Shown here: piece by piece, positions 1 through 13,107 of the stretch
Layout: each line of letters starts with the position of its first letter
Position numbering within the stretch: the stretch's first letter is position 1
Assembly (NCBI GenBank): GCA_014706295.1
Contig: JACSVZ010000005.1
Span: 19,694,172 to 19,758,171, forward strand
Source: Lycocorax pyrrhopterus obiensis
Lineage: Eukaryota; Chordata; Aves; Passeriformes; Paradisaeidae
DNA length: 64,000 nucleotides
Direction of reading: 5' to 3'
Made by a program: the position numbers and the translations under genes
Notes under the pieces: generated by a model
The model's database searches: none
Told to the model about the DNA's origin: nothing
What the model saw: only the letters and a program-made list of their open reading frames with translations

Positions 1-1199
1 CAAAACCACTCCCAGACTTTATTGTAACATTTTCCACCAGAAAGACAGTAAAACCAATGAGGCAGAGCCTGCCTGGCTGCCTCCTTGTGGCTATGGGAGA
101 GTTGTTGCAATGTCATAAATGGCCTAGTATGTCTAAATGTGAGCTCTGTAGCTGACTTTGGGCTTTTGGCTGTGCCCTTTAGTGCTCATCTATGGGTTGC
201 CATCCCGTGAAATGCAGCTCTGGGTGCTTCTATCCTGATACTTTATTTTTTAACTCCTTGTATTGCTTTTGCAATGGGTATACCCCAGTGCCTTAATTTG
301 TTCCCAGTCCCTGGACTGGGGTGGATCAGAGTTCCTGGAGCAGGGGTGGCAGTTGGTCAGGGGGTTGTGTGTAAGCCAGTCTGCACCACTCAGCACAAGC
401 ACCAGGGCTGGTTCTTTGGCTCAGATCACCCAGAAGTGTGGGAGGACCACAGTGTTTGGAGAGGCTCTGTAGAGTTTAGCTCCAAACTGGTGGTGATGTT
501 TGATTTTTTTTTTTCTCCCAGGGCACAACCATCGTGTATAAAGACAGTGCAAACATTGAATTGTTATGGCTCACATGACAGCTTTCTAATAAGTTTTTAT
601 TTCTGAGACCCCAAGGTGCTGGCTGTATCGGGGCAGGTTTTTACATCTTGACCTTTCTGCCTTGTTTTGCGAGAGCAATGATATCCAGGAACACAGCCAG
701 GATGTTCCAGTGACTTCCTTGCACTGAGTGACGTGGTCCCTGGGGGCTGCCAGGCAGCAGTTGGGCTGACAGATGAGCACCGTAGTCCCAGGAGTCCCTC
801 ACTACCACAGGCTGGTCAGCAAATACAACAGTTAAGCATTGTGCTGGCAGTTCCCAGGAGATGGAAATCTGTGTGCTTCAGCCTGCTTCTTGCTATGCTC
901 TTCCAGTGAGGAGGGGAATGAAGAGATGCAGCAGGAATCACCTTTTTTACTTAAATCATCTTGTGCTTTTGCATCTTGTGTCTTGTAAGCTACATACCAG
1001 AATTATTTCTTGTAGGTCTCTGCTAATGAATGACTTGCTCATAGGCTGGTCCGTGAAAGACACTGAATTTTTTTTAACTAGTGGGATAGTCTGGTCTCAG
1101 AAGTGGTATTTTGGAGTTCTCTAGGCTCTGGATTCCCCACCCCTTATATTTTTCTTTTTTTCCTCTCCCTAATGACTATTAAAAACAAAGCTGCTCTAG

Positions 1200-1781
1200 A
1201 TGTGTGTCACTGCCCTGGGAGAGGGGTCAGCCTCAGGGGGCACTTGTCCCGCTCTGGAGAGGCGACAGTGACCTTCCCGCAGACACGCACTGGAAAGTGT
1301 CGAGTCTCGGCGGCCGCGTGGTCGGGCAGCACCAGCTCTGTGGCAGCAGGCAACCCAATGCGAGGAGACCCAGAGGTCTGAGTCCCTCAGGTATCCCAGA
1401 GGCGAAAGAGGCAAGGGAGAGGACCACTCTGTGAAACCTTCCAGGAGTTTATTTCCCCCGAAAGCAAAGGGGAGGAATGGCCTTCAGGCCAGGGTTACAG
1501 GTGCCTTTTCAACAGGGGTGGTACAGAACAAACAACCAATAGAGGATAAGCCCGGGGAGGATCCCGAGGACACAGAACCAATGGCTAGGTTACAGAGGAG
1601 GGAATTTACAGAATGAACCAATGAACAATTGAACTTAACAGAACCTTCTAGAGAAGGGGTATGGGCTCAGACCTGGGCCTCGCCCGCAGACTGCCCTTCG
1701 CTCTCTGACTCATCAGCCCATTGGGTAGGCACGACGTGATGGGCAGCGGGCAGACCCCAAGTGGTCCAAAGCACCCCAACA
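1200..1781 (-). mobile_element. Solitary LTR-like element of an endogenous retrovirus
   Basis: Read on the minus strand, this block starts at 1781 with TGTTGGGG, a typical retroviral LTR beginning. It contains several CCAAT/ATTGG motifs (for example near 1533-1545, 1577-1583 and 1615-1625) and an AATAAA polyadenylation signal (TTTATT at 1448-1453 on the plus strand). About 250 bp of GC-rich sequence follows, consistent with R-U5. The block is much richer in GC and CpG than the surrounding intron. No gag, pol or env frame adjoins it, so it looks like a solo LTR. The 3' boundary near 1200 is uncertain and I could not find a convincing target-site duplication. The family is not identified. Confidence 0.6.
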
Positions 1782-3414
1782 GATCAGTTGTTTGGAGAAG
1801 TTTGTTTTACAGAAGTGTTGCCAATCTGGGGCAAAGAGGCATCTGTTTAACTTTGTTTAGAACTGCATCTCAATGGAAAGCCGTACAAAGGATGGGGTGA
1901 ACACGACCAATAGACTTCAAACTACCTTTAGTCAAACTGAATTCTAGTATGAGCCCTACAGTTTTCTTCCTACACCGGCCTCAATCATTGTAGCTTTGTT
2001 CTGGATTTCTTGCAGTTGTCTTGAATCTTTCTTAACCTCTGGCACAGCAGAGTGGATTTGACATTCAGTTAATATTTCACCATTTGATGACACAGAGCAG
2101 AGCAAATTTCTCTTATTTTACATATGGCACTTGGCATCACCACTCCTGCCTTCTTGTTCTTGCCACTTGAGCAGCCTTGGATGCTTTTCCTGCTGTGCTC
2201 CTGCCCATCCTGGTGTGTGTTTGTCCATGTGGGTCCTGGTGGAGGACATCTCTGGGCTCTTGGTTGAGCGAATTGAATCATCTCTCCAATTTGTCAGAAG
2301 ATCTTGATCTGTAGTCTTGTTTTCCAAAACAAGAGGGTTTTTCTGAGGGTTTTTTTTGGTTGCTTTTTTTTTAGTCTCCTCTCTAGTGAGGTCCTAGGAG
2401 AGTTCCCTTTTCCATCAAAAGAGGGAGCGGGAAGTAGGAGTGCTCCCAGACAGCCTGGGGTGCTGTGCCCCTCTCCTAAGTAGCAGTGTCTCTTAAAACC
2501 ACACATAGTTTGGGTGTCTGCTGTGCATTAAGCAATAAGACCAGAAAGATGTTTTGCAAAAAGTCCTGTTTTATGCCCAATCTGCTTTCTTTCCTTCCTT
2601 TAATGCTGTTAACTAAGGGTGGCCTTTTTAACGTAGAACATAATGACCCTCAGGTTTTGTGCTGTCTGCCCCATCCCTGTCTGCCCCATGGAACTGGGGG
2701 ATGCTGTGTGGGATGCTGTGCCAGCTCTGTGCCTTTCACCAGAGCATCCTCAATGTGCTCACACCCTGCTTTGGGGTCCCCTCCCATGGGAATGTGTGAA
2801 CCTTGCTGCCTCTTTCTAAGGCTTCCTGTGCACCTCTGTTAGTGTGTAAATAATGGCCAGTCTGCAGAAATGTCCTTGGATTTGTTCTGTCTAAGGCATG
2901 GGTTTTAATCTGCAGACCCCATCCTGGGTCTGCTTCTGAAGGAGCTGTGAAACTAAAACCACTGGCTTGTCACTTGGCATAAATTTTCTGCCCAGGTGCT
3001 ACTGTGTGTTATTCTTTGGGATTTTTAATGTGCAGAAAACTGAACAATGTGGGATGCGGAGAAGAGCTATGCTTGGTGCTGTGCTTGGTCTCAGGAGTGA
3101 CTGTGCCTTGGCAGACCTCTCTTTCATGTTTGCACATACAAATGAAACCTGTGATTCAAAGTGGCTCAGCCTGGACTGGGCTTTATGAATCAGTGGTGGG
3201 AGAGACTAAAATATTCATATGGTGAATATACAATGTGAAATGTGGGAGACAGTGCAAGAAATTCAGTTTGCTGAATTGCTGGAGGAGTATGGAGTTACCG
3301 AGTGCCCTGGGCCTTGCTGGGCTTTCAACAGAGGTGTAGGGGAAAAAAAATCTGCCCATTGGGAACCTGCTGTCTAGGTCTGACCTCTCCAGTCTGTTCA
3401 CTGAATAATTTAAG

Positions 3415-3540
3415 CTAGTAAGGATGTCTGGAGCTCACCTGGTCCACCTGCCTCCTCAGGGCAGGGGTTGCAGTTTCCAAGTTACCTCTGCAGCTCGGAG
3501 CACTGCCCCAGCCCAGGGGCTGGCATATCCCAGTCTAGTG
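3415..3540 (-). mobile_element. Degenerate CR1 3'-end fragment
   Basis: On the plus strand the text around 3421-3470 (GGATGTCTGGAGCTCACC, then TGGTCCACCTGCC and a CAGGGCAGGG block) resembles the reverse complement of the CR1 3' untranslated region, in which 'ggatctctggaggtcatctagtccaac' precedes 'cagggc'. The match is short and diverged, with indels, and has no coding content. It is judged from recalled CR1 consensus text, so both boundaries are approximate. Confidence 0.5.
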
Positions 3541-4849
3541 AGCTTTGCCTGCATTTGACTCCCTCTCCCCTCTTATGTTTATTAGTCCTGCTGTTTTTCT
3601 GCCTTGGTATATTGCTGTTAAAGATGCCTTCTCCCTAAATTCTTGTTCACACGTAAGAGTCGCAGGGTTGATATGAAGAGGTGATTTGTTGTTGATTTAC
3701 CCGGTGCTGTTCATGGGCATGAATTTTTCTGTTCAACATATTGAATTAACTTGGGTCACTAAGTTTACAGGGGGTGCCAGTTAAACCAATATAACCAGCT
3801 TGAAATGATTACCCGATGGTACATGCAGAATACACGAGTTAACAAAAATGATTTAGGGCTCACAGGGCTCATGGGGTATAGTAATGTCCAACTGCACATA
3901 ACTGTGAAATATTAAGCTTGGTCCTGGCATCGTTAAATGTGATGAATCTCTGTCTCTGACACCATCCTCCAGTGAGCAATGCCTCCAACAGGCATGATTC
4001 TAATGCAGAAATGTTTGATATTTGAGGTGACATATGAACATTTCTAATGTAGTCTGCTTTGTGGAGTGCATCTCCTACCTTGGAACTGCCTGGAGTTTCC
4101 TCAAATGCAGCCTCCTTGTGTTTGTTCTCGGCATTGGGATGTTTGTGTTTTCAGTTCCTCATTCTTCGTTAATGATGTACAGAAGTGTCAGCAGAGCCTT
4201 CCTCTCGTGTTTGTTATTTCTTGCAGTCATTGACACAGAGGCATGTGTGATAAAGACTCATCAAAGTCGTCATTACTCTACAGTTATCTGCAGTGAACTG
4301 TCTGATTTGTCTGTAAACCTCTCTTTTATCTGAGCCTGTTTCTGGCTACATGCCTCATTATTTACTTTCCTGTAGCACTCCCTTCTGAAGAGCACACGTC
4401 TCCTCTTCTGTTTAATTCATGATCAAAATATATTAGTGTTCATATTTGTCTCCCTTTTTAGCACTGTATACATAAGTGACAAAACCCACCCAGCCTCCCA
4501 GTGCTACTGCTTGTCTTGATCTCAGGCTTGGGCCCCTCCAGCTCATGTCTGCTCCCAGCCCCAGGGAAGCTGTTGTGGAAGGACTGTGGGTCTGTCTTGG
4601 CTTGTCACTGGAGGGACTTCAATCACAGCCAGGAGTAAAACCTGGATTTGTGGTTGCCTCCTGGCATAGCTCAGAATCCATGCAATAAATTTTATTTCAT
4701 GCATAGTTGTGTTTTGCTGGGGAAAACTGACAAACAAGTCAACACTAACTCGATTTTTCTCTTTCAGTTGTACAGCGAGAAATATGTTAAAATATATGTA
4801 TCTTTTTTTGGAAAGGAAGTAATAAGGTGTGAGTGAAACGTGCAATGAT

Positions 4850-5345
4850 CTCTCTGTACTTAGCACTGGCGAGGCTGCACCTTTACTGTGTGTTCAGTTC
4901 TTGGCCCCTCACTACATTGAAGTGCTGGAGCAAGTCCAGAGAAGGGCTATGGAGCTGGAAAAGGGTCTGAAGCACAAGTCTAATGGGGAATGGCTGAGGG
5001 ATCTGGGGTTGTTTAGCCTGGAGAAAAGGCGGTTCAGGGGTGACCTTACTGCTCTCTACAACCACCTGACATGAGGCTGAAGCCAGGTAGGGGTCAGGCT
5101 CTCCTCCCAGGTAACAAGTGACAGGATGAGAGGAAATGGCCTCAAGTGACACCAGTGAAGGTTTAGATTGGAAATTAGGAAGAATTTCTTCACTGAAAGG
5201 TTGGTCAGGCATTGGAGCAGGCTGCCCAAGGAAGTAGTGGATCACCAGTACTGGAAGTGTTCAAAAGGCATGTCAAGCTGGCACTTTGGGGATATGGTTT
5301 AGTGGTGAATGTGGCAGTGCTGGGTTAGCAGATAGACTCAATGTT
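4850..5345 (+). mobile_element. CR1 LINE fragment, 3' end of reverse transcriptase ORF
   Basis: The plus strand encodes a decayed C-terminal part of the CR1 ORF2 protein. Recognisable blocks are a tyrosine- and leucine-rich start near 4870-4915, '[17 protein letters not shown]' at about 4924-4974, and '[18 protein letters not shown]' at about 4993-5046. Shifted frames then carry the 'GN..LR.G.FRLD.RKKFF' type region around 5140-5200 and the final 'HWNRLPR' type region around 5205-5240. The order and spacing match the terminal RT region of avian CR1. Stops and frameshifts show it is dead. It is 5'-truncated, as most CR1 copies are. The terminal untranslated repeat is not clear after about 5345. 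Confidence 0.85.
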
Positions 5346-8300
5346 AAAATTCATTTTCAACCAAAATTGTACTGTGATTCTACACTCTTGTTCGGGCAGA
5401 TGTTCCATACCTGTCCATGTGTGGCCCCTAGCATGGAGCAGCAAAGCTGGCACCCAGCCCTGTGTGCGATCCCAGAGCATTGTACCCCAAGCAGCTCTCC
5501 CACAGCCTCCAGTGGGTTTGAGGAGGTGACTCCTAAAACTTCCACCCATAAATATCACTTAAACCCAATTATGTGAAACAATTGCTGTTGCTGGGTGGAG
5601 GCAGTGGTGGCTGCCCACAGACGTGGCTCACAGCTCCCAAAATCTGTGCGTTCAGTGTTGCCTTGCCTGCCAGTGCGGCTGCAATCAGCGCGTCGGGGGT
5701 TCTGTGAGTGTTTGTGTAGGGGAGAGGAGGCGCTGGAGAGAATTCTGTGGAGACATGAGAAGGTAACATTGATCATCACCACACAGAGATCCAGGCACTG
5801 TGTGTTCAGTGGCAGTTTGGCACGCCAGTGCGTTGGCGCACACGGCTGTGAGTTTTCATTATGATTTTCTGCAATTCAAAGAAAAGCTTTAAGTTAAGAG
5901 ATGTAGACCAGTATATGAATGAAATTCTATTAATAATCTAATGCCTCTTCTTGGTGGTCTGAGAGTTCGGTTGCTGGTATTTCTATCCCCTCCTCTTTTA
6001 CCTTGGTTTGCAGGTAGATGAAGGTGTGGTTGTTCCTTATCCATATTGAAGGATTAAGACCCCAAAAATTTATGTTCTCTGACGTAAAGGCTGCAAATAA
6101 ACACAGCAACTAGTTGGGTGCTGTTGAATGCTGTGATAATTACAGAGCATTAAATGACATTTGAGATAAAATCCCTTATGAACACACAACGGCTGTCAAG
6201 GTCAGCATTTAGCAAAGCTTGTCATTCCCGTGCCTTAGAATGCAGATTGCGTACCAAGTCCCAAGTGGCCTCCTAACAGTGTGGAAGCTCTTTCCAGCCT
6301 GCAGTCGCACAGATGTTTGAGCATTTCTCCTGAAATTAGTGAAAGGTTCATGAAGTTAGGTGCTGTTGTGAATGTAGCTGTTAAAAAGATTGTTTAATTC
6401 CATTTGGACACTTGAGAGCTTATTGGTTAACAGGAGCGATAGCTTTCTTACAACACTTGGTATGCTGTTAAAGGAAAGTTTGCTGCTCCCAATTTTATAC
6501 AATTAGCCAAGGAAGAGAGTTTGGTTTTTTAATTTTTTTTTCCCCCCCAAACAAAGCTTAGCCTGAGTAACTGCAGGGAGAGGCTTGAAAACCCAGCCTG
6601 GTCTTGCCTTAGAGTCTAAGGTGTCAGGAGACAAATCAAATGAGTCTGCCTTGTTTTTATTAAATGCCCTTGATTTTTAGCCTAATGACTTTTCTTTTTA
6701 TTGCTTTGGGTGGGCACAGAGTGAACACAGGCTTTGATGACCATAAACCCTCTGCTGCAGAGCGACGTGCCTGTCTGTCCCAAACCTGGCTCTCCTCTGC
6801 ACTACTTTTCCTGCTGCTCCATTTCCCTTGATCTTGTCACCACCGAGGGAGGTTTTAACGTGCCTTGAGGAGCATCTGCTGTGTGTGCTGCTGGCCAAGG
6901 GGCACCAGGTGTGCTGGTGGGGGGCTCTGCTCTGAGAAGGACCCCAGACTCTCCTTTGCCTCTCCCTCACAGCTTCCTGAGCCTGCTGCCGAACTTCCTT
7001 GTGTGCATGGGATGTGATGGCACTTGGAGAGTGGAGGGATGGCAAGATATGTGTCACCTTTTGCCTTTCCAAGTGCTCTGACAGCTTCTGGAACCATTGC
7101 AGCCCTCTCTTCCTGCCCTCTGGCTCCAGCCTTGCTGTGTGGGAGCTCTGGCTCAGTGCCGGCACAGCAGAGCCAGCGGCGTCCAGGAAGCACGTGCTTT
7201 ATAACTCGGTTTATCCAGGCTGAAGAGGATTGCGCTGCTTCTGCTGTCACTTTGACAGATGTTTGCACTTCACAGGCTGAATGGACTTGCTGTAGTTACA
7301 TTTTGACTGAGGTATCACATAAAAAACATTAAAATAATACGAAAATCCCAATAGCACAGCCTGCCAGGGTTAGTAGGGCTGGTGGAGGTGGGGGAAGGCA
7401 TCAGCAGTCTTGGGCAGCATTTTCTCTCTGGATGGCCATTTCTAATTTTAACAGGGACTGCAGGCACTTGCTTTGCTGCTTCTGCTGTTGAAGTCGTGCT
7501 TCCTGAGCAGGCCGCTTAATTACAGAGGTTTAGCTCAAGTCTGTTTGAAATTTTTTTTTTGACTAGCAGGTACGAAATGGAATTGGATCTCTCTGGAGCA
7601 TTGAGATTGGTCAGAGCAGAAAGAGTAAGAAGGGAAAGTTACTTTGAAGTAGGATTCTTGGGAAACTTGCATCAAACTTTGCCTGGTTTTATACCCAAAA
7701 TACCCTTTATGCTGATGTCCATGTAGCTGGTGTAAGAGAGCAGAATGTAGCCTGTAATTTGGGCTGCAGCTATTCACAGACCAGGCAGCACACTGAACCA
7801 AGAAGGCAGATGCCAGCTAAATCAGCAGCATCCTCTTCCTCCCTTTATTTTTCTCATTACAGGATTATATGTATGGGACCTGCTTGAATAATAACTACTG
7901 AGAAGGGAGAACTTGCCCCACTAATTGTGAGCTTAAAATAGAGTATTTGTCTCAAAGTTGTTGCTTATACTTTGCTTTGCATCTTCTGTCTTGTGCCCTG
8001 TGCTGCTGAGTGGCTATGGGACTGTGTTGGTCCAAAATCACAGTTCCCCTTTTAAAAAAACAAGCCCCTCATTTCAGTAAGATAAGAAGAAGAAAGCTTT
8101 AAAGCTTTTCAAACCAGAGCACATCATCCCTCTTGGAACTGTTGGTAAAAATTGATGCAAGAGACCAAAATTAGAGAGAAGAAATGATAAAATCCCTCCC
8201 CCCCACCCCCTTTTCTTTTTTCTTTTTTTGAGTGACTTTAAAATATTCCCTTCCTGCAGATGGCTTGCTGTGCTGGAATGCCCCATATGTGGCATCATGT

Positions 8301-11300
8301 GTGTGCAATTACACATTTTGTCTTGATAAGTTTGACGTGTTTCTGTAGCCGGCTGTTTGTCAGTCATCAGCTTCAGCCGCCCTCCCAAGAGTCAGGGTTG
8401 TTCTTCCTTAATCACATTTTAGATCCTTTTCCTTCTCAGCTGAATGACAGATATTAACATATTCTTTTGGAGGGTGGTGCTGGGTGTTTGTACCAGTTGA
8501 TGGGGTATTGGCAATCACAGATATTCTGTTTGTCATTTAGCTCAGTGAAAAAAAAGTGTCTGAATCTGATAATGGAGAATACAGAAGCAATGCTAGCAGC
8601 CAAATGTCTGCTTTAGCCCTAAATCACTTGTTTCCTAAAGCAAAACAAATCTGAAGTGTGGGAATACCTTGGAGAGGATCTGTCCATGGGAACTCATAGG
8701 TACTGATGAAACTCAGCACATGGGGTTTATTGGACTGAATGAGCTTACTGCTGTTTTGTGCATTATTTTTTTTTTAAGTGAAGAAGGCATGTTGTCTTTC
8801 TGAATAAGTCTTCCCCATGGATGTCTGGGACAGCTCTTCTGTCTTGCCTTGCTTGCCTGTCAGTATTAGGGATGGATCCTGTGGGTCTGTTGAAAGAAAC
8901 CTTATAAAGGACAAGGTGGATTGTTGGGCTGGATTGAAATTCCTGTTACTTCTAATGTGGCAGATTCGGATGACTAACTGTCCAACAAACACATCTGTTT
9001 GGGATTTAGAGGAAATATAGGAAAAACAGGAAAATGCCTGCTCTGTCAGTAGTACAGCAGTAGAGCACACAGTGGGAACAGTTCTAGTCCATCAGCTGCA
9101 AAAATGATCTCCATTAGTAAATACCACTTTTCTGCACACAGGATCTGTTTCACTCTTCATGCATGTGCCTGAATTAGGAATTATGCTATTAAACTAGCTG
9201 TGAGCAGAGTGGTGTGTGCAGATAGGAGTGAAGGCTGCTCATGCCTCATTTTGCAAAGGATGCAAAAGGAGGAAACTTCTTTCTCCCTAGGTGCAGCTGG
9301 ATGGACTCAGCAGAGCGTGTGCCTGTTGCTGTGTTAGGCTTTTTGGGCTCAGTTGTCAGTCAGGACTACAAGCCAGAAATTAGTCCATCATACATAAGTT
9401 TCTGGTACAGCTCTTTCTCAAAGCAGAGGAAACAATTATCAGTTGCAATCACAGGTCACAGAATTCCTGCTGCTGGTCCTTCCCTTTGCTCTCCTCTGCC
9501 TTGTACCCACCCATTGCTGTCTTGCTCTTCTCTCCTCCTCGCCTCGTTGTTGAAGGCACCTTGGTGGTTCTTGTTCTGGTCCTTTGCTAACCTGAAGGTG
9601 TCCCAGGGGGAAGAACATGGGTACTGCGGAGGGACAGTTGTGCTCCACAGCACAACGGTTCAGAGATTAAAAAATTTAAAAAAACCAAAAAAATTGTCCC
9701 AGTGTTAGCAATAACTGGCTAATAATTGCTGGCCTGCTGCTTTACCTTACTCTGTTCAGCCCCTTGTGGCGGCCGCTCTGATGTTGTGCCCCATTTCTGT
9801 TGCTCTTACCAGCTGCAGGATGGAGGGTTTTGGACACAGCCCCTGGATCTGGGATGGCTGACACATCCCCACAGCAGTTAAGTGCTGCATGTGACGTATT
9901 GGCTTATCTGCTTGAAGGTCCCTTTTGCAGCCAGAAGGGTATTAAAGACCACTTTGTACAACAACACTGAGGATCCCTTTGATCCATGAACTCCTTGTGG
10001 AGAGCTGAGGAAGAGACCCTTAGCAGCTTGTTAGCCGTGGGCATTCTTGGATAAAATCACCCTGGCATCTCTCCTGCAAGACTGCAAAACATTTATTTTT
10101 CATTGCAATAGATCTGCAGTTGCCACCTGCAGTGTTGGGTCACCATCCTGTTTAGAAAGTCCTGACAATGAAGCAGTTAAAGCCAACTGGATGAGTGATG
10201 CCTGAGATCTGTATCAACAAAGGAGCCAGACTTCTTTTCCTCCTTTTTTTTTTTTTTGCCAGAGCATAAAAAGACTGACTGCTTCTGTATTGAGCCCTTG
10301 AGAGAGGTACAGAAACAGCACATGGTAGGGATGGGCAGAAAGGTGGGTGATCTTGGGCCAGGTGGACATTTCTTTTACCAGCAAGGGGGAAGCAGGATGT
10401 GGAGAGGGTAAGGATGCAACTGGGCAGCAGTATCAAGCAGATCATCCTGCGTGAGCCAGTAAGAATGATTTCTGGCCTCTCCTTCCCTGATGGTGGCAGT
10501 CACAGATGCCCTGTGGTGGACATGGTGGCTGCCTAGGTTGGGAACTAAGCTCTGAGTTTAATGGGCTGAAGTCCTGGCAGAGATACTGAGGATGTATCTG
10601 AGACTTGGCTGAGCCCTAGGCAACTGTCCCAACTTGCACTTTGTGCATTCCACACCAAAGGATTTTTATATTATCATCAGGCAGCCAGGACTCTTGCAAT
10701 ATGGTATTAGTTGTTTTAATGCTGTTTTATTAGTTAATAAATTCTTATAGCTGTAACTTTAATCTGTAATACTTTGGTATGGGGTGCCTGGGGAGGAAAG
10801 CAAGAATCCGGAAATCATGTGAAAGCTTTTAATAAACCATCAGCCCTTCCTGCAGTGCAGTCCTGTGGGAATTAACTGCTCTGTGCATGAGTGAATTCTC
10901 CCTCAGCCTTCCATGGGTGGCATCATTTTGCCCTCAGCTGGCACAGCAGATGCTTGACTGCTCTCTTGAGTGTAGTAAATGGGGCATAACTTGTTTTCTT
11001 GGTGTTGGGGGACAGCAGTTTCAGGAGCTGGACAAATCCTTTAAAAATAATGGGCTCAAGCATGTCACTAAACCCTTCCATGGTGCTGGGCTGGGCTCCT
11101 TCCTTGTCCAGGCAGATGATACCAGAGCTCCTGCTGAGATAGCCTGTGTTGCTGGTTCTTGTGCCGCTTAGCAGAGATTTAACAACAAGCTGCATTGAAT
11201 TTGCAAGCAGTGGAGCCCAAGCCAGTGTGCTCTGCATGAAAGGTGCACTCCAAAAACCTGGAGCAGGCTCCATCCAGGCCATTTGATGTAGCTGGCACAG

Positions 11301-13073
11301 CGGTGGCACTTGCTCTGTGTCTCTGCTGCTGTGTTTGTGGGATATGTTTTGCCATTTTCCAGGGAAAGCTTTTATTTGAGGCTGACTTTTTTTTTTCTCT
11401 CTGATGGGGGAGAAATTAATTACCACCCTTGCTCCTGTTACTGCCCTGAAGACTAGAAATATTCAGAAACTTAATGTTCAAACGGCTTTAAAAACCAGTA
11501 TCTCTAAATGTCAAGTTAACGTGCTCTGGGAACAGTGTGACTCAAGGACCCGGTATAAACATCAAATTGCATCTGCTGCCACAAAGACTTGTGGGATTCT
11601 CTGAGGCAAACACAATGGAGAGATTGAGAGTTTATTTCAGCTTTTTTCAGTCTTCTAAAAGTAAAGTTGTATTTTTCTAATGCCTGTCCTCGCCACAAAT
11701 GCAGCCTGAACCTGTCTGTGATGGCAGATTAAAAATGAAACCTCATGAATGAGAAATGCAACCTGCATTTTTTATGATGGCGGAAAAAGTAAACCCGTTT
11801 TAAAATGTGCATATTTTTAAGAAAGTAAATGACTAAGTAGGTGAGATGTAGGTATCAATAAATATTTATTCCAAAGAAGTAATCTCCCAACAGAATTGGA
11901 AATTGTCTCATCCTTTTAGGCAATTAAAAATCAATGTTTGTTTTTCAGAGTGGAAGTAACATTTTTCCAGTTGCTTTTGGAGCGTGGCCACTGTTGAATG
12001 AAAAGTTTCACAGCTACATAAGATTTTTTTCAGAATAATTGCACTAAAAGGACAGACTGATTTATAGGATGGATTGTAATGATCTTGAAATGCAGGGGAG
12101 GAAAAAACTCCCAGAGTTAACCAAAATATGAAATTTTTCTCTGAAAAAGGAGTTGGAAATGGGGGTCTGTAGTCTTCAGGTGGGCAGATGGTGAGTGCTG
12201 AGGCTGGGTCACATCTACTCAAGGTAGGAAATTGTTGTGGAGGTCTATAAAATTGAGACAAATAATATATTCAAATGAGCCTTATTTTATAGATCAGTTA
12301 AACCAGGTAAACCAATTAAAGCTCTGTAAACATGTGAATACAGATTCATGATCTCAAATACAGCTGGTCACTACGTGACTGGCTTAGGTACACCTGCCAC
12401 AAGAACTTAGGGACCTGTTTCTGGGGTTTTGGGGAAGGCTGTTGGTGCCCCCTGAACCCTGTTTCCTGTTTGTCTTTGGAAGTCTCGGTGTTGCAGACTG
12501 TGGCATGTGAAACAGCACAAGGAGCAGAACAGTCTTCACCACATTGAGCTGTGGTGCTGGGACTGATCTGTTGCGCATGTGCTTGGGTGGGAATATCGTG
12601 TAGTGGGAGTACCAGGTCCTTTTGTGTCCGAGAGGACTCTGATGCATCGGTGCAGTGAGTGGTCCCTGTCCCTCTCTGGGGATCCTGGCCATGTCGCCTG
12701 GGTGGCCCAGGGCTGGTCACCTTTGTGGCCAGGAGCTGGTCCTGCCTTCCTGCAGTGGTCAGCACTGTGTGTGAGGTCACTGCAGCCAAAAGACCGCAGC
12801 ACTTAGGTGAGGGGCATTTAATTTTGCAGGAATAATCAGAAGGAACCATTTGATTTCGTCCCACTTACCTTTTGAATTTGTGTCGCCTTGCGAACCATGT
12901 GCCTGTGCACACTCTTGGCTCAATGGCTTTTTACACCGGCTGCTCTAAATGCATTTTAAAGAGCTGAGGAATGCACACACAGCAAGGTCATATAAATTAA
13001 TAATTATCTAAGCGCTTCTGCCCTTTTCTGCCTCCAGAAAAGAAGTGGAGGAGGGAAAAAACTTTTAACTGCA

Positions 13074-13107
13074 TTTTTTTTCTTTTTTTTTTTTTTTTCC
13101 TTTTTTT
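13074..13107 (+). repeat. T-rich homopyrimidine tract
   Basis: A nearly uninterrupted T tract with a few C residues spans about 34 bases and is preceded by a purine-rich stretch (AGAAAAGAAGTGGAGGAGGG, about 13036-13055). It could be the reverse-complemented poly(A) tail of a lost retrocopy or simple slippage-prone sequence. No element body could be identified on either side. Confidence 0.6.

Noticed and set aside
1200..1781. CpG island or gene promoter
   Set aside because: The CpG-rich part belongs to a block with LTR landmarks on the minus strand and no first exon follows it.
10923..11426. 167-codon ORF on the minus strand, and similar frames at 12346-12864 (minus), 9241-9708 (plus) and 6698-7165 (minus)
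   Set aside because: No recognisable family, no sign of constrained codons, and GC-richer local composition explains the lack of stops.
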